A stretch of DNA of 64,000 nt from Levilactobacillus andaensis. Its GTDB lineage: Bacteria > Bacillota > Bacilli > Lactobacillales > Lactobacillaceae. The stretch covers positions 34,544 to 98,543 of the forward strand of contig NZ_BOLP01000013.1 in NCBI RefSeq assembly GCF_016861695.1. The letters run 5' to 3'. A program made the position numbers and the translations under genes. The notes beneath the pieces were generated by a model. The model saw only the letters and a program-made list of their open reading frames with translations. It searched no databases and was not told the origin of the DNA. This document shows positions 34,223-42,639 of the stretch, one piece after another (position 1 is the stretch's first letter; every line of letters begins with the position of its first letter).

Positions 34223-35806
34223 TTAACGACCTCCTTCCGTCGTTTCTGCTGCCTTGGCTTCGGCGGCCCGAGCAATCGCTAGCCGCTTATTGCCGCGGTG
34301 TAATTCAACGATCGTCCATGCCAGCAAGGCCAAGACCGCAAAGATCAAAACGTAAGCAATATCATTGGCCAAGGCTAATTTAGCACCAGTCACGTTACTC
34401 CCGAAGAAGCCTTGGACTTGTCCTGGCATCCCCTCAAGGTTCAGCCCGGTCAGCGCGATTACAGAAATCCAGCCTAACACCTTGAGCCACCAGGAGTTTT
34501 TGAACCGTTCGCCCATTTCCAGCTTGCTGTCGGTCATCATCAACAGTGGCAACATGGAAAATGGCAGAGCAAACGCCAGGAAGACTTGCGAATTGTTCAT
34601 CAAATCATTCAGGGCAACGTGTTCGTCAATGGCACTCTTGCCGCTGGTCAACATGACGCAGACCAGTACGGGAATGACGGACAGCACCCGGGTAACCAAG
34701 CGTCGCAGCCACAATGGCATCCGTAAATGAACGAAGCCTTCCATGACGACTTGCCCGGACAGCGTCCCGGTAATCGTCGAGTTTTGACCTGAAGCGAGTA
34801 AGGCAACGGCGAACAGCGTGGAGAGAATCCCCGTCCGCGCCACGCTACTCAACAGGCCATTGCTCATCGTCGACGTGTTAGATAAGGCTTGGAACAGGCC
34901 GAAGAATGAAGGGTCCTTGACGGCGCCGGTCTTGAAGACGGCCACCCCCATGATCAACAGCAACGCATTGACGAAAAAGGCAAACGTCAGTTGAATGTTG
35001 GAGTCCAAACCGGCAAATTTGACCGTCCGCGCCACATCTTCCTCATCGTTGTGGTCGATCGACCGTGTCTGGGCAATCGCCGAGTGGAGGTACAGGTTAT
35101 GTGGCATGACCGTCGCCCCAATGATCCCCAGGGCACCATTTAACGGCGTCATCCCCGCAACGCTAGTTCCCGTCGAGAAGGTCTTGCTCGTTGGAATCAG
35201 GCCCTTGAACACGCCGACCCAATCGGGATTGGACAGTGCTACTTGGTAAACGAAGACCAATAGAATGACCATGATGAGGCAAACGACGATAGCTTCAATC
35301 TTCCGAAAGCCAACCTTGGTGAGTAATAAGAGCAGTAACACATCAAAAACCGTGATGAACACCGCAATGACTAACGGAATATGGAACAGGAGGAACAGTG
35401 CAATCGCCGCCCCAATGACTTCGGCAATGTCGGTCGCCATAATGGCCAATTCGGTCAACAGCCATAACACGATGCCTAGTGACTTGCTGGTCCGCGCGCG
35501 AATCGCTTGGGCCAGATCCATCTGACTCACGATGCCAAGTTTAGCTGCCATGTATTGCAATAACATCGCAATCAAACTTGACATCAAGATGACAGACATC
35601 AACAGGTACTGAAAGTTCTGACCACCGGTGATCGACGTCGACCAGTTGCCGGGATCCATGTACCCCACTGCGACCAACGCACCAGGCCCTGAGTAGGCGA
35701 AAAGTGTCCGCCAGAATCCGATATTCTTGGGAACCTTGACCGTCCCGTTGATTTCTTCCAACGAACGGCCGTTGGCATATTCAATCAACTTATGTTTCTT
35801 TTCCAT
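34223..35806 (-). CDS. mntH: Nramp-family manganese/divalent metal:H+ symporter 1
   Basis: A 527-residue Nramp transporter with about eleven or twelve helices. The metal site motifs are intact: VGYMDPGNWSTSI in helix 1 and GATVMPHNLYLHSAI in helix 6, each with the residues that coordinate Mn2+. Lactobacilli rely on very high intracellular manganese in place of superoxide dismutase, so several MntH copies are common. It shares almost its whole sequence with the copy at 36409-38001. It forms a two-gene unit with the usp downstream. A Mn-regulator-like box (35869-35886) lies about 65 bases upstream. Confidence 0.92.
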   Translation of the reverse strand: MEKKHKLIEYANGRSLEEINGTVKVPKNIGFWRTLFAYSGPGALVAVGYMDPGNWSTSITGGQNFQYLLMSVILMSSLIAMLLQYMAAKLGIVSQMDLAQAIRARTSKSLGIVLWLLTELAIMATDIAEVIGAAIALFLLFHIPLVIAVFITVFDVLLLLLLTKVGFRKIEAIVVCLIMVILLVFVYQVALSNPDWVGVFKGLIPTSKTFSTGTSVAGMTPLNGALGIIGATVMPHNLYLHSAIAQTRSIDHNDEEDVARTVKFAGLDSNIQLTFAFFVNALLLIMGVAVFKTGAVKDPSFFGLFQALSNTSTMSNGLLSSVARTGILSTLFAVALLASGQNSTITGTLSGQVVMEGFVHLRMPLWLRRLVTRVLSVIPVLVCVMLTSGKSAIDEHVALNDLMNNSQVFLAFALPFSMLPLLMMTDSKLEMGERFKNSWWLKVLGWISVIALTGLNLEGMPGQVQGFFGSNVTGAKLALANDIAYVLIFAVLALLAWTIVELHRGNKRLAIARAAEAKAAETTEGGR

Positions 35807-35868
35807 GTTGCTCCCCTCCCTTTAGGATTAGGCCAAGTGTACGGCAAAATCGGCGTTAGCGACGCTTT

Positions 35869-35886
35869 TTTTAACCGTCCCTAAAA
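35869..35886. promoter_or_regulatory. Candidate metal-regulator box upstream of mntH copy 1
   Basis: On the minus strand TTTTAGGGACGGTTAAA, an imperfect palindrome of the DtxR/MntR type (TTTA..TAAA ends). A closely similar TTTTTAGGGTCGCTTAA occurs upstream of the second mntH. Two independent occurrences before paralogues support a shared operator. Confidence 0.5.
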
Positions 35887-35916
35887 ATAAATATGTAAGC
35901 GTTAACTTAAACTCAA

Positions 35917-35961
35917 CAAAAAAGCCGGCCGTGTCGCATTAACGACACTTCCGGCTTGGGA
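35917..35961 (-). terminator. Terminator of mntH-usp cassette 2
   Basis: On the minus strand AAGCCGGaaGTGTCG pairs with CGACACggCCGGCTT, followed by six T. It separates the two cassettes. Confidence 0.85.
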
Positions 35962-35973
35962 AAGTTTACTTGA

Positions 35974-36405
35974 CTATCTGACGACCATGACGGAAATTGG
36001 TGCGTGTTTCGCCATGTACGCCGCTTGACTCCCAAAGTAACGACTAACGCCTTTCTTGGCAATCGACCCAATCACTAACAGGTCCGGTTGCACGTGTGGA
36101 ATCACACTCTTAACAATGGTCTCCCCCGGTTCGCCTTCTGCAATGACCATTCGGACATCGGCAACACCAGCGGCTTCCGCCTGTTGCTGATAACGTTGGA
36201 CGTGTTCTTTCAGCTCATCACGTTCCCCGTGGACGTAATCGCTATCCAATGCCTGATAGACATTCATGTCATCGTGTTCCAGCACGGAAACAATGATCAG
36301 CTCCGCGGTATCCCGTTTAGCTTGATGAATGGCATAGTCAAATGCCAGTAAAGCATCAGCCGAGTCATCGACCCCAACTAGAATTCGTTTAAACGTTTTA
36401 GCCAT
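35974..36405 (-). CDS. Universal stress protein, cassette 2
   Basis: A 143-residue UspA-family protein, near-duplicate of that at 33787-34221: same FKRILVGVDDSADALLAFDYA opening, same nucleotide-binding end IGSIAKKGVSRYFGSQAAYM. Differences cluster in the middle, for example the stretches after VSVLEH and in the linker helix. The ATG lies three bases after the upstream mntH stop behind GAGGCGTAG. Probably cotranscribed with that transporter. Confidence 0.88.
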   Translation of the reverse strand: MAKTFKRILVGVDDSADALLAFDYAIHQAKRDTAELIIVSVLEHDDMNVYQALDSDYVHGERDELKEHVQRYQQQAEAAGVADVRMVIAEGEPGETIVKSVIPHVQPDLLVIGSIAKKGVSRYFGSQAAYMAKHAPISVMVVR

Positions 36406-36408
36406 GGT

Positions 36409-38001
36409 CTACGCCTCCTCATTATCGACAGATTTGTTTTCCTTGTCAGCAGCCAGCGTGGCAACCAATCGCTTGTTCCCTTTATGCAACTCAAGAATCA
36501 TCCAGGCTAAGAGGATGACGATGGCGGCATCTAGAACGTAAGCAATCAAATTGGCTGTCTGTGTTTGGCTAGCGGTAATCGCGTTACCGTAGAAGCCTTG
36601 AATGGAAGCCGGCATGTTGATCAAGTTTAAATAGGTCAATGCCAATACGGAAATCCAGCCCAACCATTTGATCCACCAGGAGTTCTTGAACCGTTTTCCC
36701 ATTTCAACCACGCTATCCGTCATCATCAACAACGGTAACATCGAAAATGGTAAGGCAAAGGCCAAGAAGACTTGTGAGTTGTTCATTAAATCGTTCAATG
36801 CCTCATGTTCGTCGATGGCACTCTTCCCACTGGTCAACATGACACAGATCAGAACAGGAATCACGGACAATAGCCGGGTTACCAAACGCCGCAACCACAG
36901 TGGCATCCGCATGTGAACAAAGCCTTCCATGATGACCTGCCCGGACAACGTCCCAGTAATCGTGGAATTTTGACCAGAAGCCAGTAAAGCCACCGCAAAC
37001 AAAGTAGAGAGAATTCCAGTCCGTGCCACACCGGCCAACACACCGTTACTCATGGTGCTGGTATCGGATAAGGCTTGGAACAACCCGAAGAACGATGGGT
37101 CTTTGACGGAACCACTCTTGAAGACGGCAACCCCCATGATCAACAGCAAAGCGTTAACGAAGAACGCTAAGGTTAGTTGGATGTTGGAGTCCCAGCTGGT
37201 GAATTTCACCGTGCGGGCCACGTCTTCTTCATCGTTGTGGTCAATTTCCCGCGTCTGCGAAATCGCTGAATGCAGGTACAGGTTATGGGGCATGACCGTT
37301 GCTCCAATGATTCCCAAGGCCCCACTGATTGGCGTTTGACCACCAATTTTTGGTGTAGAGGCTACGGTCTTCATGCTAGGGACTAAACCGCCAAAGACAC
37401 CGCCCCAATCAGGGTTGGATAAGGCGACTTCGTAAGCAAAGACCACCAAGATGACCAGAATCAAGCAGACCACAATGGCTTCGATCTTCCGGAAACCAAT
37501 CTTGGTCAGTAACAGTAGCAGTAGCACATCAAGCACCGTAATGAACACGGCAATGACTAATGGGATGTGGAACAATAAGTACAACGCAATCGCCGCCCCA
37601 ATAACTTCGGCAATATCCGTCGCCATAATAGCAAATTCAGTTAAAATCCATAACACGATGCCTAGTGACTTGCTGGTCCGGGCACGAATCGCCTGAGCTA
37701 AGTCCATTTGGCTCACGATACCAAGTTTAGCCGCCATGTATTGCAGTAACATCGCGATCAAACTTGAAATCAAGATAATCGACATCAATAAGTATTGGAA
37801 ATTTTGACCACCGGTAATCGACGTTGACCAGTTACCAGGATCCATGTACCCCACTGCGACCAATGCACCAGGCCCGGAATACATGAACAATGTTTTCCAG
37901 AACCCTTTCCCCTTCGGTACTTTAACGGTACCGTTAATCTCTTCGAGCGACCGCCCATTGGCATATTCAATGAGTTTATGTTTCTTCGGTGTATCACTCA
38001 A
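36409..38001 (-). CDS. mntH: Nramp-family manganese/divalent metal:H+ symporter 2
   Basis: About 530 residues, closely similar to the copy at 34223-35806, with DPGN (helix 1) and MPHNLYLHS (helix 6) metal-site motifs. The tail and the loop around VPSMKTVASTPKIGGQTP diverge most, suggesting time or selection since duplication. The start is TTG at 38001 or 38007; AAGGGGG upstream fits 38001 better. It leads the second mntH-usp unit. Upstream sequence has two TTTTAGGGT-type elements, and the gene diverges from a DtxR-like regulator gene at 38406. Confidence 0.9.
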   Translation of the reverse strand: MSDTPKKHKLIEYANGRSLEEINGTVKVPKGKGFWKTLFMYSGPGALVAVGYMDPGNWSTSITGGQNFQYLLMSIILISSLIAMLLQYMAAKLGIVSQMDLAQAIRARTSKSLGIVLWILTEFAIMATDIAEVIGAAIALYLLFHIPLVIAVFITVLDVLLLLLLTKIGFRKIEAIVVCLILVILVVFAYEVALSNPDWGGVFGGLVPSMKTVASTPKIGGQTPISGALGIIGATVMPHNLYLHSAISQTREIDHNDEEDVARTVKFTSWDSNIQLTLAFFVNALLLIMGVAVFKSGSVKDPSFFGLFQALSDTSTMSNGVLAGVARTGILSTLFAVALLASGQNSTITGTLSGQVIMEGFVHMRMPLWLRRLVTRLLSVIPVLICVMLTSGKSAIDEHEALNDLMNNSQVFLAFALPFSMLPLLMMTDSVVEMGKRFKNSWWIKWLGWISVLALTYLNLINMPASIQGFYGNAITASQTQTANLIAYVLDAAIVILLAWMILELHKGNKRLVATLAADKENKSVDNEEA

Positions 38002-38039
38002 AATCAAGACCCCCTTCTGTTTCCTACAAAACCCATTGT

Positions 38040-38093
38040 ACCCTAAAATTTGATTAGTTCAATATCTTTTTTAGGGTCGCTTAACTTTATAAT
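38040..38093. promoter_or_regulatory. Candidate metal-regulator boxes upstream of mntH copy 2
   Basis: TTTTTTAGGGTCGCTTAAC (38067-38085) resembles the box before mntH copy 1, and an inverse half-site TACCCTAAAA lies at 38039-38048. TATAAT at 38088-38093 may be a plus-strand -10 for the divergent regulator gene, though no good -35 is seen. Confidence 0.45.
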
Positions 38094-38396
38094 CTAAATT
38101 AGTTAATTAATTGTTATTGGTTGTATGCGGTTTCATTACTGGAAAACCGGGATATATTTTTACTGTTTTCCAGCAAACTTATAACGTTAAAATTTATTTA
38201 TTTATTTTTATAAATGCCTATAATTGGGCATTTCATCAGTCATTTACAGTCTTTTCCCAGTCATCAGCTGATAAAAATTTGCAACATTTCCTATTGTCGG
38301 TTAAAATTTTAGTCGTTGAATATTATTTTTAGGGGAACATAAATTTTAGTAACTTTTCTAGCTGAATCGTCACCACTAGCTAGATTTACTTGGGGA
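38094..38396. other. AT-rich gap before the DtxR-like gene
   Basis: About 300 AT-rich bases, possibly a long leader of the regulator gene. I find no ORF with a ribosome site and no convincing riboswitch. Confidence 0.4.
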
Positions 38397-38405
38397 GTGA
38401 GTCAC

Positions 38406-39104
38406 GTGTTAAATCATCAAAACACTTATCTTAAGATCATCGCGGAGTGCAGCTTTGCCCGCCCCCGCGTCAGTAATAAGCAGATCATCCATTTTGCCAA
38501 CGTTTCACCGGCCACGGTCACCGAAACGACCCGCATTTTACAGAAGAAGGGACTCGTGAATCGGCACCGCTATACCGGTGTGACCCTCACAGCACTGGGA
38601 GAACAGCTCGCCTGCCGGTTACTCTACAACTACCGGCTCTGCGAGGCCTTCTTGGCCGAACACCTGCGACTACCCTTAAATGCCGTGCCCGCTCAGGCCT
38701 GGGATGTCGCCGCCAACCTGACTCCAGCAACGGCGACGGCCCTAAATGACTACCTGGATCATCCCCAGCAGAGCCCATTTGGCGGTACCCTCGATCCGAC
38801 CCAAATGCTGGCAGACACGGACGTCACGCGACTAAGCGATGTCACCGCACCCGCCACGATTACGCTCGCTAGCTACTTGGAAACGCCAGGCCTCATCGAC
38901 TACCTCCAGCACCTCCAGTTGCCGCTCGGGGTCACTCTAAGCGTCCGCAAGCGGGATTCGGCCCTGAACCTGATCTACCTAGAAACGGCCCAGCAGCGAG
39001 AGATCACGGTCAACATGAGTGCTGCCGACTACATCTACACAACGCCCGCAGAAACACCAGTCATCGATTCGGTGGTCGCCAACCAAGCCATCGGCGAAAA
39101 CTAG
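38406..39104 (+). CDS. DtxR/MntR-like regulator lacking usual metal ligands
   Basis: A 232-residue protein with the DtxR-family winged helix: YLKIIAEC, VSNKQIIHFANVSPATVTETTRILQKKGLV, RYTGVTLTALGEQLACRL. The dimerisation region aligns (YNYRLCEAFLAEHLRLP, then DYLDHPQQSPFGG), but the residues that normally bind metal are changed: the His of the RRHRL-type helix is Tyr (YNYRL), and the CRLEH-type motif reads WDVAANL. A third C-terminal domain follows (residues about 145-225), as in longer DtxR/IdeR-type proteins. It diverges from mntH copy 2. Either it senses metal differently or it is metal-independent. The start is GTG at 38406 (GGGGA upstream) or GTG at 38397. Confidence 0.8.
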   Translation: MLNHQNTYLKIIAECSFARPRVSNKQIIHFANVSPATVTETTRILQKKGLVNRHRYTGVTLTALGEQLACRLLYNYRLCEAFLAEHLRLPLNAVPAQAWDVAANLTPATATALNDYLDHPQQSPFGGTLDPTQMLADTDVTRLSDVTAPATITLASYLETPGLIDYLQHLQLPLGVTLSVRKRDSALNLIYLETAQQREITVNMSAADYIYTTPAETPVIDSVVANQAIGEN

Positions 39105-39112
39105 GCGCACAA

Positions 39113-39186
39113 AAAGCGTCAATGAACGTTCGCACCACCCTAGCCCACACTAGTCAGTTGGTACAACGTTCATTGACGCCTTTTGA
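39113..39186. terminator. Long bidirectional terminator hairpin
   Basis: GCGTCAATGAACGTT pairs with AACGTTCATTGACGC, with an A-run before and TTTT after, over a loop of about 35 bases. It ends the regulator gene. Confidence 0.85.
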
Positions 39187-39332
39187 TTCTATTCAATTTA
39201 GAAATTAGAAATTTGAGTTTAAGTTGCCGATTACATTTGATTGGACAGCGTCAGCTTAAGCCAGCAAGTTCATCGAACACGCCACTGGCCAGTTCACGGC
39301 TCAGGTCCCTAAACGACCGTTGCCATCATGCA

Positions 39333-39527
39333 CAATATGAGCCGAAGGAGGCCAGGGATGTAGCCAGCCGTGGTAATGACCTTGGCTGGCGTCCTTTGCT
39401 AGCCTAGGTCATGGGCGATTTGAAGACACACGGTTCAAAGTGTGGCTTCAAATCGAGCGAGAAGCCCGCCTTTTGGCTGAAGCGTCCCCACAGCAGGCGG
39501 AATCCCTGGCAGCCGCAGTGCGGCCAT
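39333..39527 (-). repeat. Structured intergenic repeat, copy 7 (B variant)
   Basis: B-type copy between convergent genes. The TTTGAAG/CTTCAAA hairpin replaces TTTTAAG/CTTAAAA of copies at 3.0 and 56.0 kb, a paired change. Closing arms GCCAGGGA/TCCCTGGC are present. No A partner is seen on its left. Confidence 0.8.
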
Positions 39528-39542
39528 TTCCAGCACATATAA

Positions 39543-40982
39543 CTACCGGCCGTTAGCAGCCATGGTAGCGGAGGTGGCGCTGCTGTCGTCCGTAGAAGGC
39601 AGGCGCTTCAACCCAATCCCGGTGAACCCACTGAGAATGGAGAAGACTGGTGAGAAGAGACTGAAGAAACAGAATGGCAGGTAAGCCAGCGTCGACACGC
39701 CCAGCGTGTTGGCAGCGAAGACGGCCGCAACCCCCCAAGGAACCAAGTAGTTGATGACAGTCCCACCATCTTCAAGGACCCGGCTCAAGGCCAAGTTGTC
39801 GAGACCTTTCTCGTTAAAGGTTTGCTTGAAGGCTTTCCCAGGCAGGATAACGGAGAGGTATTGTTCCCCAACGAAGATGTTGACGCCGATTCCGGAAAGA
39901 ATAGCGGCAGTAACCAATGAACCATTGCCCTTAAGGCGCTTAGCCAAAGGCACCATGGCCGTTTGGATAATGTTAAATTTCATCAACAGACCACCTAACG
40001 TTAACGTCAGAATGATCAGGGAGACCGTCGCCATCATGGCGCTGATCCCACCACGACTCAGCAAGGCATCAACACTGCCGTTACCGGTCTTGGAAACGAA
40101 ACCCGACTCGATCATCGTTGCCACACTGCTCAATGACGTTGAAGGCTTTTCGATAAAGAGCATCAGGATCCCCAACCCCACGTTTAACAGCAACGTTTCA
40201 ATGGCTGGAATCTTCCGCCAAGCACAGACGAACATCACGATGATAGGTAAAGCGGCCCACCAAGTAATGGAGAAGTTGGCGTTTAACGTCGCGACCGTCG
40301 AATTGATTTTACCCATTGCATTGGCATCGGAAGAACCGGTACCCAGGATGAAGTAGAGGACGAGGGAAACCACGAAGGCCGGAATCGTCGACCACATTAA
40401 GTTTTTAATATGCGCAAATAATTCGGATTCAGCAATCGCAGACGCCAGGTTGGTCGAGTCGGACAGTGGTGACGTCTTGTCGCCGAAGATGGCCCCGGAG
40501 ATGATGGCCCCAGCAACTAAGGCTGGGTTGAAGCCCATCGTGGTTCCCATCCCGAACAAGGCGATCCCAATCGTGGAGATGATGGTGAACGCACTCCCGA
40601 TGGAGGTCCCGACGATGGCGCAGACCAGGAAGACGGATGGCACGAACCACTGAGCAGAGATCAAATGGAACCCGAAGACCATCATGGATGGAATGATCCC
40701 AGCGGCGATCCAGACACTGATCAACGCTCCAATCAGTAGGAAGATGAAGATGGGAATGATCCCGGTCTTAATCCCCTCAACAATCCCTTCATGAATCGTG
40801 TCCCAGTCGGCCCCACGAACCTTGGCCCACAGAATGACCAACGCGATGACCAACAACACTGGGGTAGTTGGGGATAAGCCAAACTTGATGACCCCGGTAC
40901 CCATAATAATTAACATTAACAGTAAAACAATAATTGCTTCGCCAAATTTAACTGGCTTGATCGCTTTCTCTTCATTTTTCAT
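39543..40982 (-). CDS. NhaC-family transporter under a tyrosine T-box
   Basis: A 479-residue Na+/H+ antiporter-superfamily (NhaC) protein with about eleven or twelve helices; GAIISGAIFGDKTSPLSDSTNLA, with its conserved DKxSPLSDTT-like core, is the family signature. The ATG at 40982 has AGAGGAGCG; the longer frame runs through the leader RNA and is not coding. The leader is a T-box whose specifier reads TAC (Tyr). NhaC-like proteins with Tyr T-boxes have been proposed as tyrosine transporters in lactic acid bacteria, so tyrosine uptake or exchange is more likely than sodium export. Evidence is regulatory, not biochemical. Confidence 0.88.
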   Translation of the reverse strand: MKNEEKAIKPVKFGEAIIVLLLMLIIMGTGVIKFGLSPTTPVLLVIALVILWAKVRGADWDTIHEGIVEGIKTGIIPIFIFLLIGALISVWIAAGIIPSMMVFGFHLISAQWFVPSVFLVCAIVGTSIGSAFTIISTIGIALFGMGTTMGFNPALVAGAIISGAIFGDKTSPLSDSTNLASAIAESELFAHIKNLMWSTIPAFVVSLVLYFILGTGSSDANAMGKINSTVATLNANFSITWWAALPIIVMFVCAWRKIPAIETLLLNVGLGILMLFIEKPSTSLSSVATMIESGFVSKTGNGSVDALLSRGGISAMMATVSLIILTLTLGGLLMKFNIIQTAMVPLAKRLKGNGSLVTAAILSGIGVNIFVGEQYLSVILPGKAFKQTFNEKGLDNLALSRVLEDGGTVINYLVPWGVAAVFAANTLGVSTLAYLPFCFFSLFSPVFSILSGFTGIGLKRLPSTDDSSATSATMAANGR

Positions 40983-41018
40983 GTGAATCGCTCCTCTTTT
41001 ATGCCAAAATTTATGTAG

Positions 41019-41280
41019 AAAAAAATCGTCCCCGTTGCATGTTCTGCAACAGGGACGATTTGATTTAAACCGTGGTACCACCCAGCTTGAGCCACTGGTT
41101 CTAGACCCAGTCACTCCACTCACTAGAAGGTAACGGCTCTAGTTATTCTCCGCCTGGCGTACCAGGACGTTCCACTGTATTTCGACGTGATCACCCTGAT
41201 CGGTTCGCAGCAACCACCGACTTTCTGACACACAGATGACACGCTACTTGGTAATGGAATTTAGCGTTCGTTATTCGATT
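41019..41280 (-). ncRNA. T-box leader, tyrosine specifier
   Basis: On the minus strand the T-box core GGGTGGTACCACGG (near 41070-41083) precedes a terminator hairpin AATCGTCCC..GGGACGATT with seven T (41019-41060). Stem I is visible upstream; the specifier loop reads GAAA-TAC-A with TAC at 41177-41179, in the same frame of reference as GAAA-ATC-A in the brnQ T-box. Uncharged tRNA-Tyr should permit read-through into the NhaC-family gene. Confidence 0.9.
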
Positions 41281-41287
41281 GACATTG

Positions 41288-41316
41288 ATAATAGCACGAT
41301 GAGAAAATGCCGTCAA
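41288..41316 (-). promoter_or_regulatory. Promoter of the tyrosine T-box transcript
   Basis: On the minus strand TTGACG (41311-41316) and TATTAT (41288-41293) are 17 bases apart, directly upstream of the leader. Confidence 0.8.
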
Positions 41317-41425
41317 CCTCTAATTTAATTTTTATTATTCAGTTATTCTGACCGCTCTTCCGTAAAATCACCGGTGCGACGGCATTAATAGCCCCATCAC
41401 CAAACGCAATTAACGGTCAAAAAAA

Positions 41426-41962
41426 TTAATTGGCATGGAATGCGCTGGGATATTCAATCATCCCACCAACGTTGGCTAAGGCACCAGGCGTCAACGGTTT
41501 GATCAGGTTACTCCCCATCGGGATCGGCAGGCTATTATGAATGGCGAAGTCTTCGGCCATCACATAGCCCCGCGCGCCGTAGAAGTTCATGTCGCCAACA
41601 ACACTGATGGCGGAGAAGCCGGCTAACCGGGCGCGGGTTTCTAACTCGCTCAACAGCTCGCTGCCCACACCCTTGCCTTGCCAATCGGGCGCAACGGCCA
41701 ACGGTGCTAAGGCTAAAATCGTAGTGGTGTGACGATTACCGCGAATCGTGACCGGCGTTAACAGCCCGTAGCCAATGACTTCGGCTTCCGTGTGCTTCGC
41801 AACGACTTCCAAACTGGGTTGGTAATCGTACGTCTTCCGGAGGTCATGAATCAAAGGGACCTCATCGCCATGGCTCTCTTCGACGGGCGCAAAAGCTGCC
41901 GTAACCAGCGTGTCGACTTGGTAATAATCTGGTCGCTGAATCGTTTCAAAACTTAAACTCAC
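41426..41962 (-). CDS. GNAT-family N-acetyltransferase
   Basis: A 178-residue GNAT with the acetyl-CoA motif A as LAPLAVAPDWQGKGVGSELL and a later FYGARGYVMAEDF segment typical of the YjhB/YhbS-like subgroup (COG3153). It would acetylate a small-molecule amine or a protein N-terminus; the substrate is unknown. The GTG at 41962 is preferred because GAGAGG lies seven bases upstream; an ATG at 41977 is the alternative. It is a single gene, downstream and in the same direction as nothing obvious; the T-box gene precedes it on the map but is transcribed away. Confidence 0.82.
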   Translation of the reverse strand: MSLSFETIQRPDYYQVDTLVTAAFAPVEESHGDEVPLIHDLRKTYDYQPSLEVVAKHTEAEVIGYGLLTPVTIRGNRHTTTILALAPLAVAPDWQGKGVGSELLSELETRARLAGFSAISVVGDMNFYGARGYVMAEDFAIHNSLPIPMGSNLIKPLTPGALANVGGMIEYPSAFHAN

Positions 41963-41977
41963 TTCATTACCTCTCAT

Positions 41978-42290
41978 TTCTCAAACCGTTAACTGTCTTG
42001 ACCTTCATGGAACGATGGAACGATTGTTGTTACTGGCAAACGATTAGCTGATTGCCTACTTAGGCGGCTATTTGTTAGCTACCATTCAGATGATGATTAC
42101 TAACCATTTTGTCAATAATGTTTATGCTACAAATATTCACAACTATTGGGGATTACTATGGAGCGGACATAACAACGATATTAGTGTTATATCAGGTCCG
42201 GTTGCTCACTAACAGCCACAATAATGGCCATCACGATTATCAACAAATCTTAGGTGATAGTCTATTTTAACGATTATTATGGCCGAACAC
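41978..42290. other. Gene-free stretch left of repeat copy 8
   Basis: No ORF. Around 42166 the sequence CATAACAACGATATTA recurs near 2616 and, with changes, near 48702, where it borders A-variant repeats. Here no A copy follows, so this may be the scar of a lost A partner. Confidence 0.45.
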
Positions 42291-42291
42291 C

Positions 42292-42487
42292 AATCGGAGC
42301 CGGAGGAGGCCAGGGACGGAGCCAGCCGTGATAATGGCATTGGCTGGCGTCCTTTGCTAGCCTAGGCCATGGGCGATTTGAAGACGCGTGAATTTTGCGG
42401 CTTCAAATCGAGCGAGAAGACTGGTGGTTTCCCAGGCTGAAGCGTCCCCACAGCAGGCGGAGTCCCTGGCAGCCGCAGCGCGGCCAG
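42292..42487 (-). repeat. Structured intergenic repeat, copy 8 (B variant)
   Basis: B-type copy with GCCAGGGA and TCCCTGGC closing arms, GCTGGC/GCTAGC, TTTGAAG/CTTCAAA and CTGG/CCAG stems. It lies in a divergent intergenic region, about 150 bases before the next plus-strand gene. Confidence 0.8.
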
Positions 42488-42639
42488 CTCACACTATTCT
42501 ATACTTAATAATGTGTTATTATACACGACTGAAATCAGATTGCGAGAAATTGCTAGACCATTTTAAGAAATCGCTTGAATTTACCCCACGTAACCCCGTA
42601 CACTAGTAACAACCTTACTACAGAATCGAGGGACTTCAT

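Noticed and set aside
39183..39407. Plus-strand ORF of 74 codons
   Set aside because: Starts in a terminator arm and ends within repeat copy 7; no coding signals.
41019..41123. N-terminal extension of the NhaC-family protein through the T-box leader
   Set aside because: The region is a terminator hairpin and T-box; the ATG at 40982 has a proper ribosome site.
42388..42606. Plus-strand ORF of 72 codons
   Set aside because: Starts inside repeat copy 8 and runs into intergenic DNA without a ribosome site.
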